Source of the DNA: Tellurirhabdus rosea
Lineage (GTDB): Bacteria > Bacteroidota > Bacteroidia > Cytophagales > Spirosomataceae
DNA: 64,000 nt
NCBI RefSeq assembly: GCF_026278345.1
Contig: NZ_CP111085.1
Coordinates: 4,994,282 to 5,058,281, forward strand
Direction of reading: 5' to 3'
Shown here: positions 21,651 to 29,550 of the stretch, in pieces
Position numbering within the stretch: the stretch's first letter is position 1
Layout of the letters: the number at the start of each line of letters is the position of its first letter
The notes under the pieces: model-generated
What the model saw: only the letters and a program-made list of their open reading frames with translations
Database searches by the model: none
Told to the model about the DNA's origin: nothing
Translations under genes and position numbers: made by a program

Positions 21651-23882
21651 TTAGCCAATCAGCTTATCGGGGGTAATCGGCAGTTCCCGGATGCGTTTGC
21701 CGGTGGCATGGTAAACCGCGTTGGCGATGGCCGCCGCAAAGCCGACCATCCCGATTTCGCCCAGTCCTTTGGCACCCATCGGGTTGATCACCGGGTCGCT
21801 TTTGCCGATGAAAATAACGTCGATGTCGGGCGTGTCGGCAAAGACCGGCACGTGGTACTCGGCCAGGTCTTTGTTGACGTACCGGCCGTAGCGGTGATCG
21901 ATAATGCCTTCTTCCATCAGGGCCATGCCGATGCCCCACATCACCGAACCCAGCACCTGGCTGCGGGCCGTTTTCTGATTGATGACCGTACCGGCATCAA
22001 TCGCCGAAACAACCCTCGCTACCCGCACCATACCGGTCGCCGGATGGACGTGCACCTCGACAAAATTGGCGCAGAACGACTTGCGGGAGACGGCCTGCTG
22101 CTCCGGCCCGGCCTTGAATTCTTTGTTCACTTCCAGTTTCGGCAGGTTATTGCCTTTGAGAATATCCCCGTACGACAGGCTCTCCGCCCGACCTTTGCGC
22201 TTGATGGCGGCATTTTCGACGAGCAAATCCTCGGGCCGGGCGTTGTGCAGCGGGCTTCCTTCCTTTTGAACGGCCAGTTCCCGGAGCCGCTGCGTTAACG
22301 CCTGACACACCTCGTACACGGCAGAACCTACCGAAGCCGTGGTGTGGGAGCCGTATTGCGGCGGTGCCGGGGGAAACAGGGAGTTGCCCAGTTCGAACCG
22401 TATCTTATCCACGTCGATTCCGGTGACGTCGGCCGCAATCTGGGTCATGATGGTGTAAGTGCCCGGCCCCACATCGGCGGCGGCGGTCTGAATTGTCAGG
22501 GTGCCGTCCGCCGAAAGCACGGCCCGGGCCGAAGCCGTGGTCCGCTCCGATTTGTAAATACCGGCACTCATGCCCAGCCCGACCAGCATGCCGTCCGCCC
22601 GCATGGAACGGGGTGTCGGGTTGCGGCGGCTCCAGCCGAACCGTTCGGCGCCCTGTTGGTAACAGTCTTTCAGAAAATTACTCGACCACTGTTTGCCGTT
22701 TTCCGGGTCCACTTCGGCGTAGTTTTGCAGCCGCAGCCTCATCGGGTCCATCGTCAGGGCGTAGGCCAGCTCATCCATCGCCGATTCGAGCGCGAACGAA
22801 CCGCTCGTCTCGCCGGGGCCGCGCGTCCAGCAGGGCGTACTGACGTCGAGGGACACCAGCCGGTACACGGCGTTGAGGTTGGGGCAGCGGTACAGGGACT
22901 TGGTCGGGTGCAGCGTCCGCTCCGTAAACTGTTCGTATTGGGAGGTGAGTCCGGCCACCTCGTGGGTGGTCGTCAGCAGGGAACCATCCGAAGCAGCTCC
23001 CAGCCTTACTTTCTGCACCGACTGCGGGCGGTAGCCTACCATGTTGAAGGTTTGCTCGCGCTTCAGCACTACCTTCACGGGGCGGCCTACCTTTTTGGCT
23101 CCCAGAATGGCGGCCATCTCCTGGGGCCAGATTCGGGACGAACTGCCAAAGGCCCCGCCCACGAAGGGCGAATGAATCTGTACATTTTCTTCCTTCAGAT
23201 TGAAGGCTTTCATGATGTCTTTCTGCGCCAGTTTCACGCCCTGCGATTTGTTGTAGACCGTCACCTGGTCGCTGCCTTCCCAGACGGCCGTGGCGGCGTG
23301 GGGTTCCATCGGGTTGTGGACGTGGATGGGCGTATGGTATTCCTGTTCGATCCGTACAGGGGCACTGCCGAACGCCGCAGCATCGCCCCGCGAGTAGTCC
23401 TCCGGTCGTTCGGGTTTGTAACCCCGGGCGGTGTTGGTTTTGAGGTTGGTCTGGTGCGGCTCTTCCTGGTACTGCACCCGGACCAGCGAAGCCGCGTAGG
23501 TGGCCCGTTCGAAGGTGTCGGCAATGGCCAGGGCAACCGGCTGGTTGTTGAAATGAATCTGATCGTCGTGGAAAACCCGCAGCTCCTGACCGGCTACCCT
23601 TTTTTCCTGCGGCGAGGTCTGCTGCTGGTAACCCGGCACTTTGGGCGCATTTTTATAGGTCATAATGGCCAGCACGCCCGGCGCTTTTTCGGCCGCCCGC
23701 GTATCGATCCGTTTGATGCGCCCCCGGGCAATGGTGCTCGTCACCATGACGCCGTAGGTGATGCCGGTCAGGTTGTATTCTGCGGCGTATCTGGCACCCC
23801 CCGTTACCTTTAAAAGTCCGTCAACCCGGCTCAGCGGATCACCGATCCGGGCCTTGCGGAAAGTGGGTTCGTTCTTGTTCAT
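21651..23882 (-). CDS. paoC: Aldehyde oxidoreductase molybdenum-binding subunit (PaoC-like)
   Basis: Large subunit of a xanthine-dehydrogenase-family enzyme; 743 residues. It binds molybdopterin and carries out the hydroxylation. Motifs include RVDGLLKVTGGARYAAEY, the substrate-channel region FVGGAFGSSSR, CWTRGPGETSGSFALESAMD and the catalytic glutamate E709 in GAKGLGEIGMVG. It has no signal peptide of its own and probably travels with the Tat-targeted small subunit, as in E. coli PaoABC, which oxidises aromatic aldehydes in the periplasm. It follows the FAD subunit by 9 nt and is the last gene of the three-gene operon. Confidence 0.92.
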   Translation of the reverse strand: MNKNEPTFRKARIGDPLSRVDGLLKVTGGARYAAEYNLTGITYGVMVTSTIARGRIKRIDTRAAEKAPGVLAIMTYKNAPKVPGYQQQTSPQEKRVAGQELRVFHDDQIHFNNQPVALAIADTFERATYAASLVRVQYQEEPHQTNLKTNTARGYKPERPEDYSRGDAAAFGSAPVRIEQEYHTPIHVHNPMEPHAATAVWEGSDQVTVYNKSQGVKLAQKDIMKAFNLKEENVQIHSPFVGGAFGSSSRIWPQEMAAILGAKKVGRPVKVVLKREQTFNMVGYRPQSVQKVRLGAASDGSLLTTTHEVAGLTSQYEQFTERTLHPTKSLYRCPNLNAVYRLVSLDVSTPCWTRGPGETSGSFALESAMDELAYALTMDPMRLRLQNYAEVDPENGKQWSSNFLKDCYQQGAERFGWSRRNPTPRSMRADGMLVGLGMSAGIYKSERTTASARAVLSADGTLTIQTAAADVGPGTYTIMTQIAADVTGIDVDKIRFELGNSLFPPAPPQYGSHTTASVGSAVYEVCQALTQRLRELAVQKEGSPLHNARPEDLLVENAAIKRKGRAESLSYGDILKGNNLPKLEVNKEFKAGPEQQAVSRKSFCANFVEVHVHPATGMVRVARVVSAIDAGTVINQKTARSQVLGSVMWGIGMALMEEGIIDHRYGRYVNKDLAEYHVPVFADTPDIDVIFIGKSDPVINPMGAKGLGEIGMVGFAAAIANAVYHATGKRIRELPITPDKLIG

Positions 23883-23891
23883 GGGAATATC

Positions 23892-24893
23892 TTAAGCTAA
23901 ACCGGCCGCTACCTTCAGGGCTTCAACCATCGCCGCGGGTGCCATTTTGAGTTTGAACGCATTGTGCTCATACGCCTTCGCCTCCCGCATGGCAACCGCA
24001 GCGGCCTGTTGAAAGGTGGCTTCGGAGGCCGTTTTGCCCTGGAGCGCCTGTTCGGCTGCCAGCAGGCGCCAGGGTTTGTGGGCGACTCCACCCATCGCCA
24101 GCCGGGCCGCCCGAATGGTTTGGCCGTCGAGGTCGAGGGCCGCGGCGACCGACACCAGGGCAAAGGCGTAGGAGTTCCGGTCGCGGACTTTCAGGTAATG
24201 CACGTTCCGGGCAAACCGGTTCTCCGGAATCTGCACCGCCACAATGAGTTCGCCCCGTTCCAGGTTCGTATCCCGCTGGGGAGTGCTTCCCGGCAGGCGG
24301 TGAAAGTCGGGGAACGGAATGGTCCGGTCTCCCTTCGGGCCGGTCACCTGAACCGTGGCGTCAAGGGCCGTCAGGGCTACGCACATGTCGCTGGGATGCA
24401 CGGCGATGCAGGACGGCGAACCGGACTGCCCATCGCGGGTGCCGAAGATGGCGTGAATGCGGTTGAAGCCGTTCAGGGCCCCGCAGCCCGAGCCGGGTTC
24501 GCGCTTGTTGCAGGGCATGGCCGGATCGTAGAAATAATAGCACCGGGTGCGCTGCATCATGTTGCCCCCGACGGTCGCCATGTTGCGGATTTGCGCCGAG
24601 GCCCCGGCATTGAGGGCCTGCGAAAGCAGAGGCTGGTATTGCCGGATGAGAGGATGGTCGGCAACGGCGCTGTTCAGGGCCAGAGCGCCGATCCGGAGGC
24701 CGGACCCGGCTTTTTCGATGGCCCGGTAGGGCAGGGCGTTGAGGTCCACCAGCTTTTCGGGGTTCATCACCTCGCGTTTCATCAGATCGACAAGGTTGGT
24801 GCCCCCCGCGATAAACTGCGCCGTTGGGGTGGCCGTCAGGGCTTCGATAGCGGCCTGGGGCGTGGTCGGCTGTACGTACTGGAAGTTGATCAT
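23892..24893 (-). CDS. paoB: Aldehyde oxidoreductase FAD-binding subunit (PaoB-like)
   Basis: Middle subunit of the molybdenum enzyme; 333 residues. The FAD_binding_5 domain is seen in QFIAGGTNLVDLMKREVM and in ATVGGNMMQRTRC. An insert with CYYFYDPAMPCNKREPGSGC supplies cysteines for an extra [4Fe-4S] cluster, a hallmark of the PaoB branch. The C-terminal CO-dehydrogenase flavoprotein domain follows. Its ATG overlaps the PaoA stop by 4 nt, indicating translational coupling. Confidence 0.92.
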   Translation of the reverse strand: MINFQYVQPTTPQAAIEALTATPTAQFIAGGTNLVDLMKREVMNPEKLVDLNALPYRAIEKAGSGLRIGALALNSAVADHPLIRQYQPLLSQALNAGASAQIRNMATVGGNMMQRTRCYYFYDPAMPCNKREPGSGCGALNGFNRIHAIFGTRDGQSGSPSCIAVHPSDMCVALTALDATVQVTGPKGDRTIPFPDFHRLPGSTPQRDTNLERGELIVAVQIPENRFARNVHYLKVRDRNSYAFALVSVAAALDLDGQTIRAARLAMGGVAHKPWRLLAAEQALQGKTASEATFQQAAAVAMREAKAYEHNAFKLKMAPAAMVEALKVAAGLA

Positions 24894-25576
24894 ACCCGTT
24901 GCCCTCCCTGTTTAACCGCCCAAATGGCCTCCACGATGTTGGCGTAGGCGCCGCACCGGCAGATGTTCCCGCTCATGTATTCGCTTATTTCGGCTTTGGA
25001 GTTGGCGTGCCCTTCCCGAAGACAGCCCACCGCCGACATGATCTGACCGGGCGTACAGTACCCGCACTGAAAACCGTCGTGTTCGAGGAAAGCGGCCTGG
25101 ACGGGATGCAGACGCGCGGCCGGATCAGTGGCGGCCGGGTCGGCCCCAGCCGGGGTAGCCCCTGCCGGGGTGGCCCCTTCGCGGGTAAGTCCTTCAATCG
25201 TCCGGATGTCTTTGCCGTTTGCCATCACCGCCAGGGTGAGGCAGGCCAGAACGCGCTGGCCGTTGACATGAACCGTACAGGCGCCGCACTGCCCGTAATC
25301 GCAGCCTTTCTTGGTCCCCGTCAGGTCCAGTTGTTCGCGCAGCAGATCCAGCAGCGTTACCCGCGGTTCGATCGGCTGCGAATGCGACCGGCCATTGATG
25401 GTCAGGGTGACCGTCTGCGGCGGGTGGGCGGTTGCCGAATCTTCGCCCGAAGCTGCCGCTCCATCAAAGGGGGCGGGCGTCAGGACAAGGGCCGTCAGCA
25501 GCGACGATTGTTTCAAAAAATCCCGTCGGGTTTCGGACGTAATCTCCTGCCGGGTGCCGGACTTTCTACGTTTCAT
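24890..25576 (-). CDS. paoA: Aldehyde oxidoreductase 2Fe-2S subunit (PaoA-like) with Tat signal
   Basis: Small subunit of 228 residues. A long Tat signal (TRRDFLKQSSLLTALVL, about residues 16-33) should export the assembled complex. The first [2Fe-2S] cluster is in CDYGQCGACTVHVNGQRVLAC, the second in QCGYCTPGQ and CRCGAY. Between them (about residue 140-160) is a low-complexity insert of 5-residue units GATPA, GATPA, GADPA, ATDPA encoded by a 15-bp GC-rich DNA repeat. It is the first gene of the paoABC-type operon. Maturation probably needs XdhC (59367) and a MocA-type enzyme (62475). Confidence 0.92.
   Translation of the reverse strand: MKRRKSGTRQEITSETRRDFLKQSSLLTALVLTPAPFDGAAASGEDSATAHPPQTVTLTINGRSHSQPIEPRVTLLDLLREQLDLTGTKKGCDYGQCGACTVHVNGQRVLACLTLAVMANGKDIRTIEGLTREGATPAGATPAGADPAATDPAARLHPVQAAFLEHDGFQCGYCTPGQIMSAVGCLREGHANSKAEISEYMSGNICRCGAYANIVEAIWAVKQGGQRV
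25120..25187. repeat. 15-bp in-frame repeat within paoA
   Basis: GC-rich units of 15 bp encode four copies of an Ala-Pro-rich pentapeptide. The repeat keeps the frame, so length changes would not inactivate the protein. Confidence 0.7.
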
Positions 25577-25971
25577 TCGCCTCTGCTTTAGGGGTAAGTC
25601 GGGCTTACCCGTTCGTCACTGTTTCTGGAAAACGGCAGGTCGGTTGGGTACAAAAACCCGGACAATAAGCTCTAAACTCGGGGGATGCCGTAAACGTTTG
25701 GTCCGTCGGGTCAATTTTCCGGAAAGCGGGGTTATTCCGGTACGCGTCCGGGTTTCCCGGTGGTTGACTCCGGGTCGTCCGGCTTGAAGAAGAGGCCCCG
25801 GCGGGCTTCGGGCGGCTTCCGTTGCCCGGCCCGGACGGAAGAACCGCAGAAAGTACCGCATTTCCCGGGAATCATACCGCGGTTCCTAAATCGCCTCCTG
25901 CCAACTTTGTTTCCGTCAATCGAAGCGTTTTACTCCTCTCGCAATTCACCAACCACTAACTGGTAAAGACC
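25577..25971. other. Intergenic region, 395 bp, between divergent paoABC and hydrolase genes
   Basis: GC-rich except the last about 110 bp before 25972. Divergent promoters for both flanking operons must lie here, but no clean TTG-N20-TAnnTTTG was found. No RNA gene or coding frame was recognised. Confidence 0.5.
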
Positions 25972-26799
25972 ATGCCTACGCTGAAAGTAAAGGACGGTAC
26001 GGAAATTTTTTACAAGGACTGGGGAACGGGTCAGCCCGTCGTGTTCCACCACGGATGGCCGTTGTCCTCCGATGACTGGGACGCCCAGCTGATGTTTTTT
26101 CTGACGCACGGGTATCGGGTCGTGGCCCACGACCGGCGGGGCCACGGACGGTCCACCCAATCGGCCTCCGGACACGACATCGACACCTATGCCGCCGATG
26201 CCGCCGAACTGGTCGAGTTTCTGAACCTGAAAGACGCCATTCACATCGGCCACTCCACGGGCGGCGGGGTCGTGGCCCGGTACGTGGCCAGACACGGAAA
26301 GGGGCGGGTCGCCAAAGCGGTGCTCATCAGTGCCGTCACGCCTTTGATGGTGCAAACCGAGGCCAATCCCGACGGGGTGCCGATGGCGGTGTTCGATGAG
26401 ATTCGGGAAAACACGGCGACCCGGCGGCCGCAGTATTTCCACGAGTTTACCCTGCCTTTTTATGGCTACAACCGGTCGGACGCCACGCCTCTGCAGGGCG
26501 TTCGGGACAACTGGTGGCGTCAGGGAATGATGGGAGGCATCAATGCCCATTATTACGGTATCAAGGCGTTTTCGGAAACGGATTTTACGGAAGACCTCAA
26601 AAGCATCGACGTGCCGGTTCTGGTCCTGCACGGCGAAGATGATCAGATCGTGCCGATCCAGACGACCGCCCACAAAGCCATAAAGCTCCTGCAGAAGGGC
26701 CGTCTGATTACGTACCCAGGTTTTCCGCACGGCATGCCAACCACGGAGGCCGCCACGATCAACGCCGACCTGCTGGCCTTTGTGCAGTCGGAATCGTAA
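25972..26799 (+). CDS. Alpha/beta hydrolase, non-heme chloroperoxidase type
   Basis: Cytoplasmic alpha/beta hydrolase of 275 residues. The triad is visible: nucleophile S95 in HIGHSTGGG, the acid in VLHGEDDQIVP, and the His of FPHGMP. The oxyanion region is FHHGWPLSSDDWD. The sequence is of the cofactor-free haloperoxidase/esterase group, where the reported peroxidase activity is a side reaction of an esterase or perhydrolase. It heads a same-strand group with a dioxygenase and another hydrolase. Confidence 0.88.
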   Translation: MPTLKVKDGTEIFYKDWGTGQPVVFHHGWPLSSDDWDAQLMFFLTHGYRVVAHDRRGHGRSTQSASGHDIDTYAADAAELVEFLNLKDAIHIGHSTGGGVVARYVARHGKGRVAKAVLISAVTPLMVQTEANPDGVPMAVFDEIRENTATRRPQYFHEFTLPFYGYNRSDATPLQGVRDNWWRQGMMGGINAHYYGIKAFSETDFTEDLKSIDVPVLVLHGEDDQIVPIQTTAHKAIKLLQKGRLITYPGFPHGMPTTEAATINADLLAFVQSES

Positions 26800-26923
26800 G
26801 GCTCTTTCCGGAACGTAAACGGACACATTTCCCAGGCTGACCCGGGGGTTTCGGCGGGCGCGCGGCGGATTCACCGGATGCGGGCATCCACCGAAACTCC
26901 GGGTCAAATTCCATTCTTTTCCC

Positions 26924-27865
26924 ATGAACGATTCCATTTTGGGCCTTCACCACATCACGGCCATCGCCAACAACGCCCAGCGTAACTACGATTTCTACAC
27001 GCAGGTTCTGGGGCTGCGCATGGTCAAGAAGACGGTTAATTTCGACGACCCCACGACCTACCATTTTTACTATGGCAACGAGCAGGGGTCGCCCGGAACC
27101 ATCCTGACGTTCTTCCCCTGGGAAGGAATCGGCCCCGGCCGCAACGGGGTCGGCATGGCGACCGAAATAGGCTATTCGGTTCCGGCCGACAGCCTCGAAA
27201 ACTGGGCCGAGCGGTTCCGGGCGGCGGGCGTCTCGACGGGCGAACCGGCCGAACGCTTCGGGGAACGGTACTTGCCTTTTACGGACCCCGACGGGCTGGC
27301 CCTGACCCTGATCGTCCCGCAACAGCCCGACAGCCGGAGCGCCTGGGTAACCAGCGCGGTCGGGCAGGACATCGCCACCCGCGGGTTTCACGGCATTACG
27401 CTGACATTGCAGAAAATAGACGCTACGGCGACGATTCTGACCGATATTTTCGGGTATCGGCTCCAGGGGCAGGAGGGCAACCGCTACCGATTCCGAACCG
27501 ACAGCGTGGCCGAAGCCGCCATCGTTGACCTGCTCGAAGAGCCGGACCGGCAGCTGGGCCGCAACGCCGCCGGAACCAATCACCACGTCGCCTTCCGGGT
27601 TGCCGACGACCGGGTGCAGATGGAATTCCGGGAAAAAATCCTGTCCCGTGGGCTGCAGATCACGCCCCAGATTGACCGCGACTACTTTTTTTCGCTCTAC
27701 TTCCGCGAACCGGGGGGCGTTTTGTTCGAGATCGCCACCGACCATCCGGGCTTCACGGTCGATGAGCCGCTGGCCGAACTGGGCACCCACCTCAAACTGC
27801 CTAAACAGTACACGGCCTCCCGGGACCGAATCGAAAAGGCGCTGCCGGTGCTGCGGGTCCGCTGA
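26924..27865 (+). CDS. Ring-cleaving dioxygenase, VOC superfamily (MhqO/MhqA-like)
   Basis: Metal-dependent extradiol-type dioxygenase of 313 residues made of two VOC modules. Module 1 starts ILGLHHITAIANNAQRNYDF; module 2 starts GFHGITLTLQK. Candidate metal ligands are the His of LHHITA, the His of NHHVAFRV and the Glu in GVLFEIATD. In Bacillus the family (MhqA, MhqE, MhqO) cleaves hydroquinone-type compounds and is induced by quinones. Gap to the upstream hydrolase is 124 nt. Together with the hydrolases on both sides it suggests a quinone or aromatic detoxification group. Confidence 0.9.
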   Translation: MNDSILGLHHITAIANNAQRNYDFYTQVLGLRMVKKTVNFDDPTTYHFYYGNEQGSPGTILTFFPWEGIGPGRNGVGMATEIGYSVPADSLENWAERFRAAGVSTGEPAERFGERYLPFTDPDGLALTLIVPQQPDSRSAWVTSAVGQDIATRGFHGITLTLQKIDATATILTDIFGYRLQGQEGNRYRFRTDSVAEAAIVDLLEEPDRQLGRNAAGTNHHVAFRVADDRVQMEFREKILSRGLQITPQIDRDYFFSLYFREPGGVLFEIATDHPGFTVDEPLAELGTHLKLPKQYTASRDRIEKALPVLRVR

Positions 27866-27908
27866 CCGGGCGGACGGCCACCGGGTGCCTATCAGGGAAT
27901 TCGTTTGA

Positions 27909-28781
27909 ATGTTGAACCCAACCCATACACATCCCATGCAGACCCTTACGCAACCCCAGACCCATTCGTTCGTTTCGGAACAAGGGCTGAAGGTGTCCTA
28001 CAAAAACTGGCAGGCCGCCCATGCGCCCCGCGCCCTTGTGATTCTCGCGCACGGATTCAACTCGCATAGCGGCTATTTTCAATGGGCGGCCGAACAGCTG
28101 ACGGCTCAGGAGTACGAAGTGTACGGAATCGACTTTCCGGGCCGGGGAAACTCGGACGGAGAACGGTATTACATTGCCGACTACGGGCAGTTTGTGAAGG
28201 CGCTTGACAAGCTGGTGGACCTGGCCCAGGCGGCCCATCCGGGTCTGCCAACCTTCCTGCTGGGCCATAGCGCGGGAGGTGTTTTGTCGGCGGTTTATGC
28301 GCTGGAGCACCAGGACAAGCTCAGTGGGTTTGTTTGCGAAAGTTTCGCTTTTCAGGTTCCGGCCCCCGATTTTGCCGTGGCGGTGTTGAAAGGGCTGAGT
28401 CACCTCTTTCCGCACGCACACGTGCTGCGGCTGAAAAACGAAGATTTCTCCCGCGATCCGGCCGTGGTGAATTTCATGAATCAGGACCCGCTGATCGCCG
28501 ATGAAGTGCAGCCTACCAAAACCGTGCAGCAGCTGGCGCTTGCCGACGAACGACTGAAGGCCGAAATGGCGGCCATCCAACTGCCCCTGCTCATTCTGCA
28601 CGGTACGGCCGACAAAGCCACGAAACCGAGCGGCAGCCGGTATTTTTATGAACAGGCTTCGTCGGCCGACAAAACGCTGAAACTGTACGAAGGCCATTAT
28701 CACGATTTGCTGAACGATACAGACCGGGAACGGGTCATGGGCGACATTCTCAACTGGCTAAATCACCGGGTAAACCCCTGA
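27909..28781 (+). CDS. Alpha/beta hydrolase, monoacylglycerol-lipase-like
   Basis: Serine hydrolase of 290 residues of the Hydrolase_4 (lysophospholipase/monoglyceride lipase) group. Motifs are LAHGFNSHSGYFQ, the nucleophile S121 in LLGHSAGGV, the acid in LHGTADKATKPSG and the His in EGHYHDLLND. A second ATG at 27936 would remove nine residues and is equally possible. It starts 43 nt after the dioxygenase and is probably cotranscribed with it. Physiological substrate unknown. Confidence 0.88.
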   Translation: MLNPTHTHPMQTLTQPQTHSFVSEQGLKVSYKNWQAAHAPRALVILAHGFNSHSGYFQWAAEQLTAQEYEVYGIDFPGRGNSDGERYYIADYGQFVKALDKLVDLAQAAHPGLPTFLLGHSAGGVLSAVYALEHQDKLSGFVCESFAFQVPAPDFAVAVLKGLSHLFPHAHVLRLKNEDFSRDPAVVNFMNQDPLIADEVQPTKTVQQLALADERLKAEMAAIQLPLLILHGTADKATKPSGSRYFYEQASSADKTLKLYEGHYHDLLNDTDRERVMGDILNWLNHRVNP

Positions 28782-28896
28782 AAAACTGCCCGCCGAGTCC
28801 GGTGCCGAACGGATGGGCCTCCGGACCCGGCGGGTGCAGGCTACACGTTTTGTTTCCGGACATAACTCCAGACAGGGGCCCAGGAGGCGCAATCCA

Positions 28897-29463
28897 ATGG
28901 CAACGGGTATTTCGATCAATTCCAACAGTGCCGTGACGACCATCATCGTGCAGCGGCCTTACCGGCAGAACGTCCGGGCTTACGAAGACTGGTTAAGCAG
29001 AATCATTCCGCTGGCCCAGACGGCACCGGGGCACCGGGGCGTAAATGTCATCCGACCGCACGGCCGGAGCGACGAATACACCATTGTGCTGCATTTTGAG
29101 TCGGAAGCCTCCCTGCGCGACTGGCTGGCCTCCGACATGCGCAAACGACTCCTTGACGAGGTGCGGCCGCTGCTGAACGAAGACGAACGGATCGACATCC
29201 GGACCGGGCTCGAATTCTGGTTTACGCCCCCCAGCCATCCGGTCGTTCCGGCTTATAAACAGTTTCTGATCACCCTGTCCGCCATTTTTCCCCTGTCGAT
29301 GCTGATTCCGAAGCTCCTCGGCCCGGTTCTGACCGTTCTGCCTTTTCTGGCCGTTCCGCTGGTCCGGGCGTTCGTCACCAGTCTGCTTCTGGTTGGCCTG
29401 ATGACGTTTGTGATTATGCCGCGGTACGTGCGGCTGGTGGCCCGCTGGCTGTATGAATCCTGA
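28897..29463 (+). CDS. ABM-domain (antibiotic biosynthesis monooxygenase-like) membrane protein
   Basis: Protein of 188 residues from ATG 28897, chosen because AGGAGG lies 9-14 nt upstream; an earlier in-frame ATG at 28813 lacks this. Residues about 15-100 form an ABM ferredoxin-like domain (VQRPYRQNVRAYEDWLSRII, APGHRGVNVIRP, YTIVLHFESEASLRDWLAS). The C-terminal 65 residues contain two hydrophobic helices with PKLLGPVLTVLPFLAVPLV and VTSLLLVGLMTFVIM. This ABM plus two-helix form is widespread and uncharacterised. Same strand as the three preceding genes. Confidence 0.85.
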   Translation: MATGISINSNSAVTTIIVQRPYRQNVRAYEDWLSRIIPLAQTAPGHRGVNVIRPHGRSDEYTIVLHFESEASLRDWLASDMRKRLLDEVRPLLNEDERIDIRTGLEFWFTPPSHPVVPAYKQFLITLSAIFPLSMLIPKLLGPVLTVLPFLAVPLVRAFVTSLLLVGLMTFVIMPRYVRLVARWLYES

Positions 29464-29493
29464 CGGACGGATGCACCCTGGCCGGGATCGGCG

Positions 29494-29501
29494 TATATTT
29501 G
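29494..29501 (+). promoter_or_regulatory. -7 element TATATTTG before the histidine kinase
   Basis: Matches TAnnTTTG exactly, 50 nt before the chosen ATG at 29551. No clear -33 box. Confidence 0.45.
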
Positions 29502-29550
29502 TGGGGTCATGTCCTGATTGGCAGGCCTGCTCACCTGTTCTGATTGCCGG

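Noticed and set aside
25577-25971. Coding frame of about 80 codons in the paoA upstream region
   Set aside because: The frames on both strands give Arg/Pro-rich translations without motifs, typical of GC-rich intergenic DNA.
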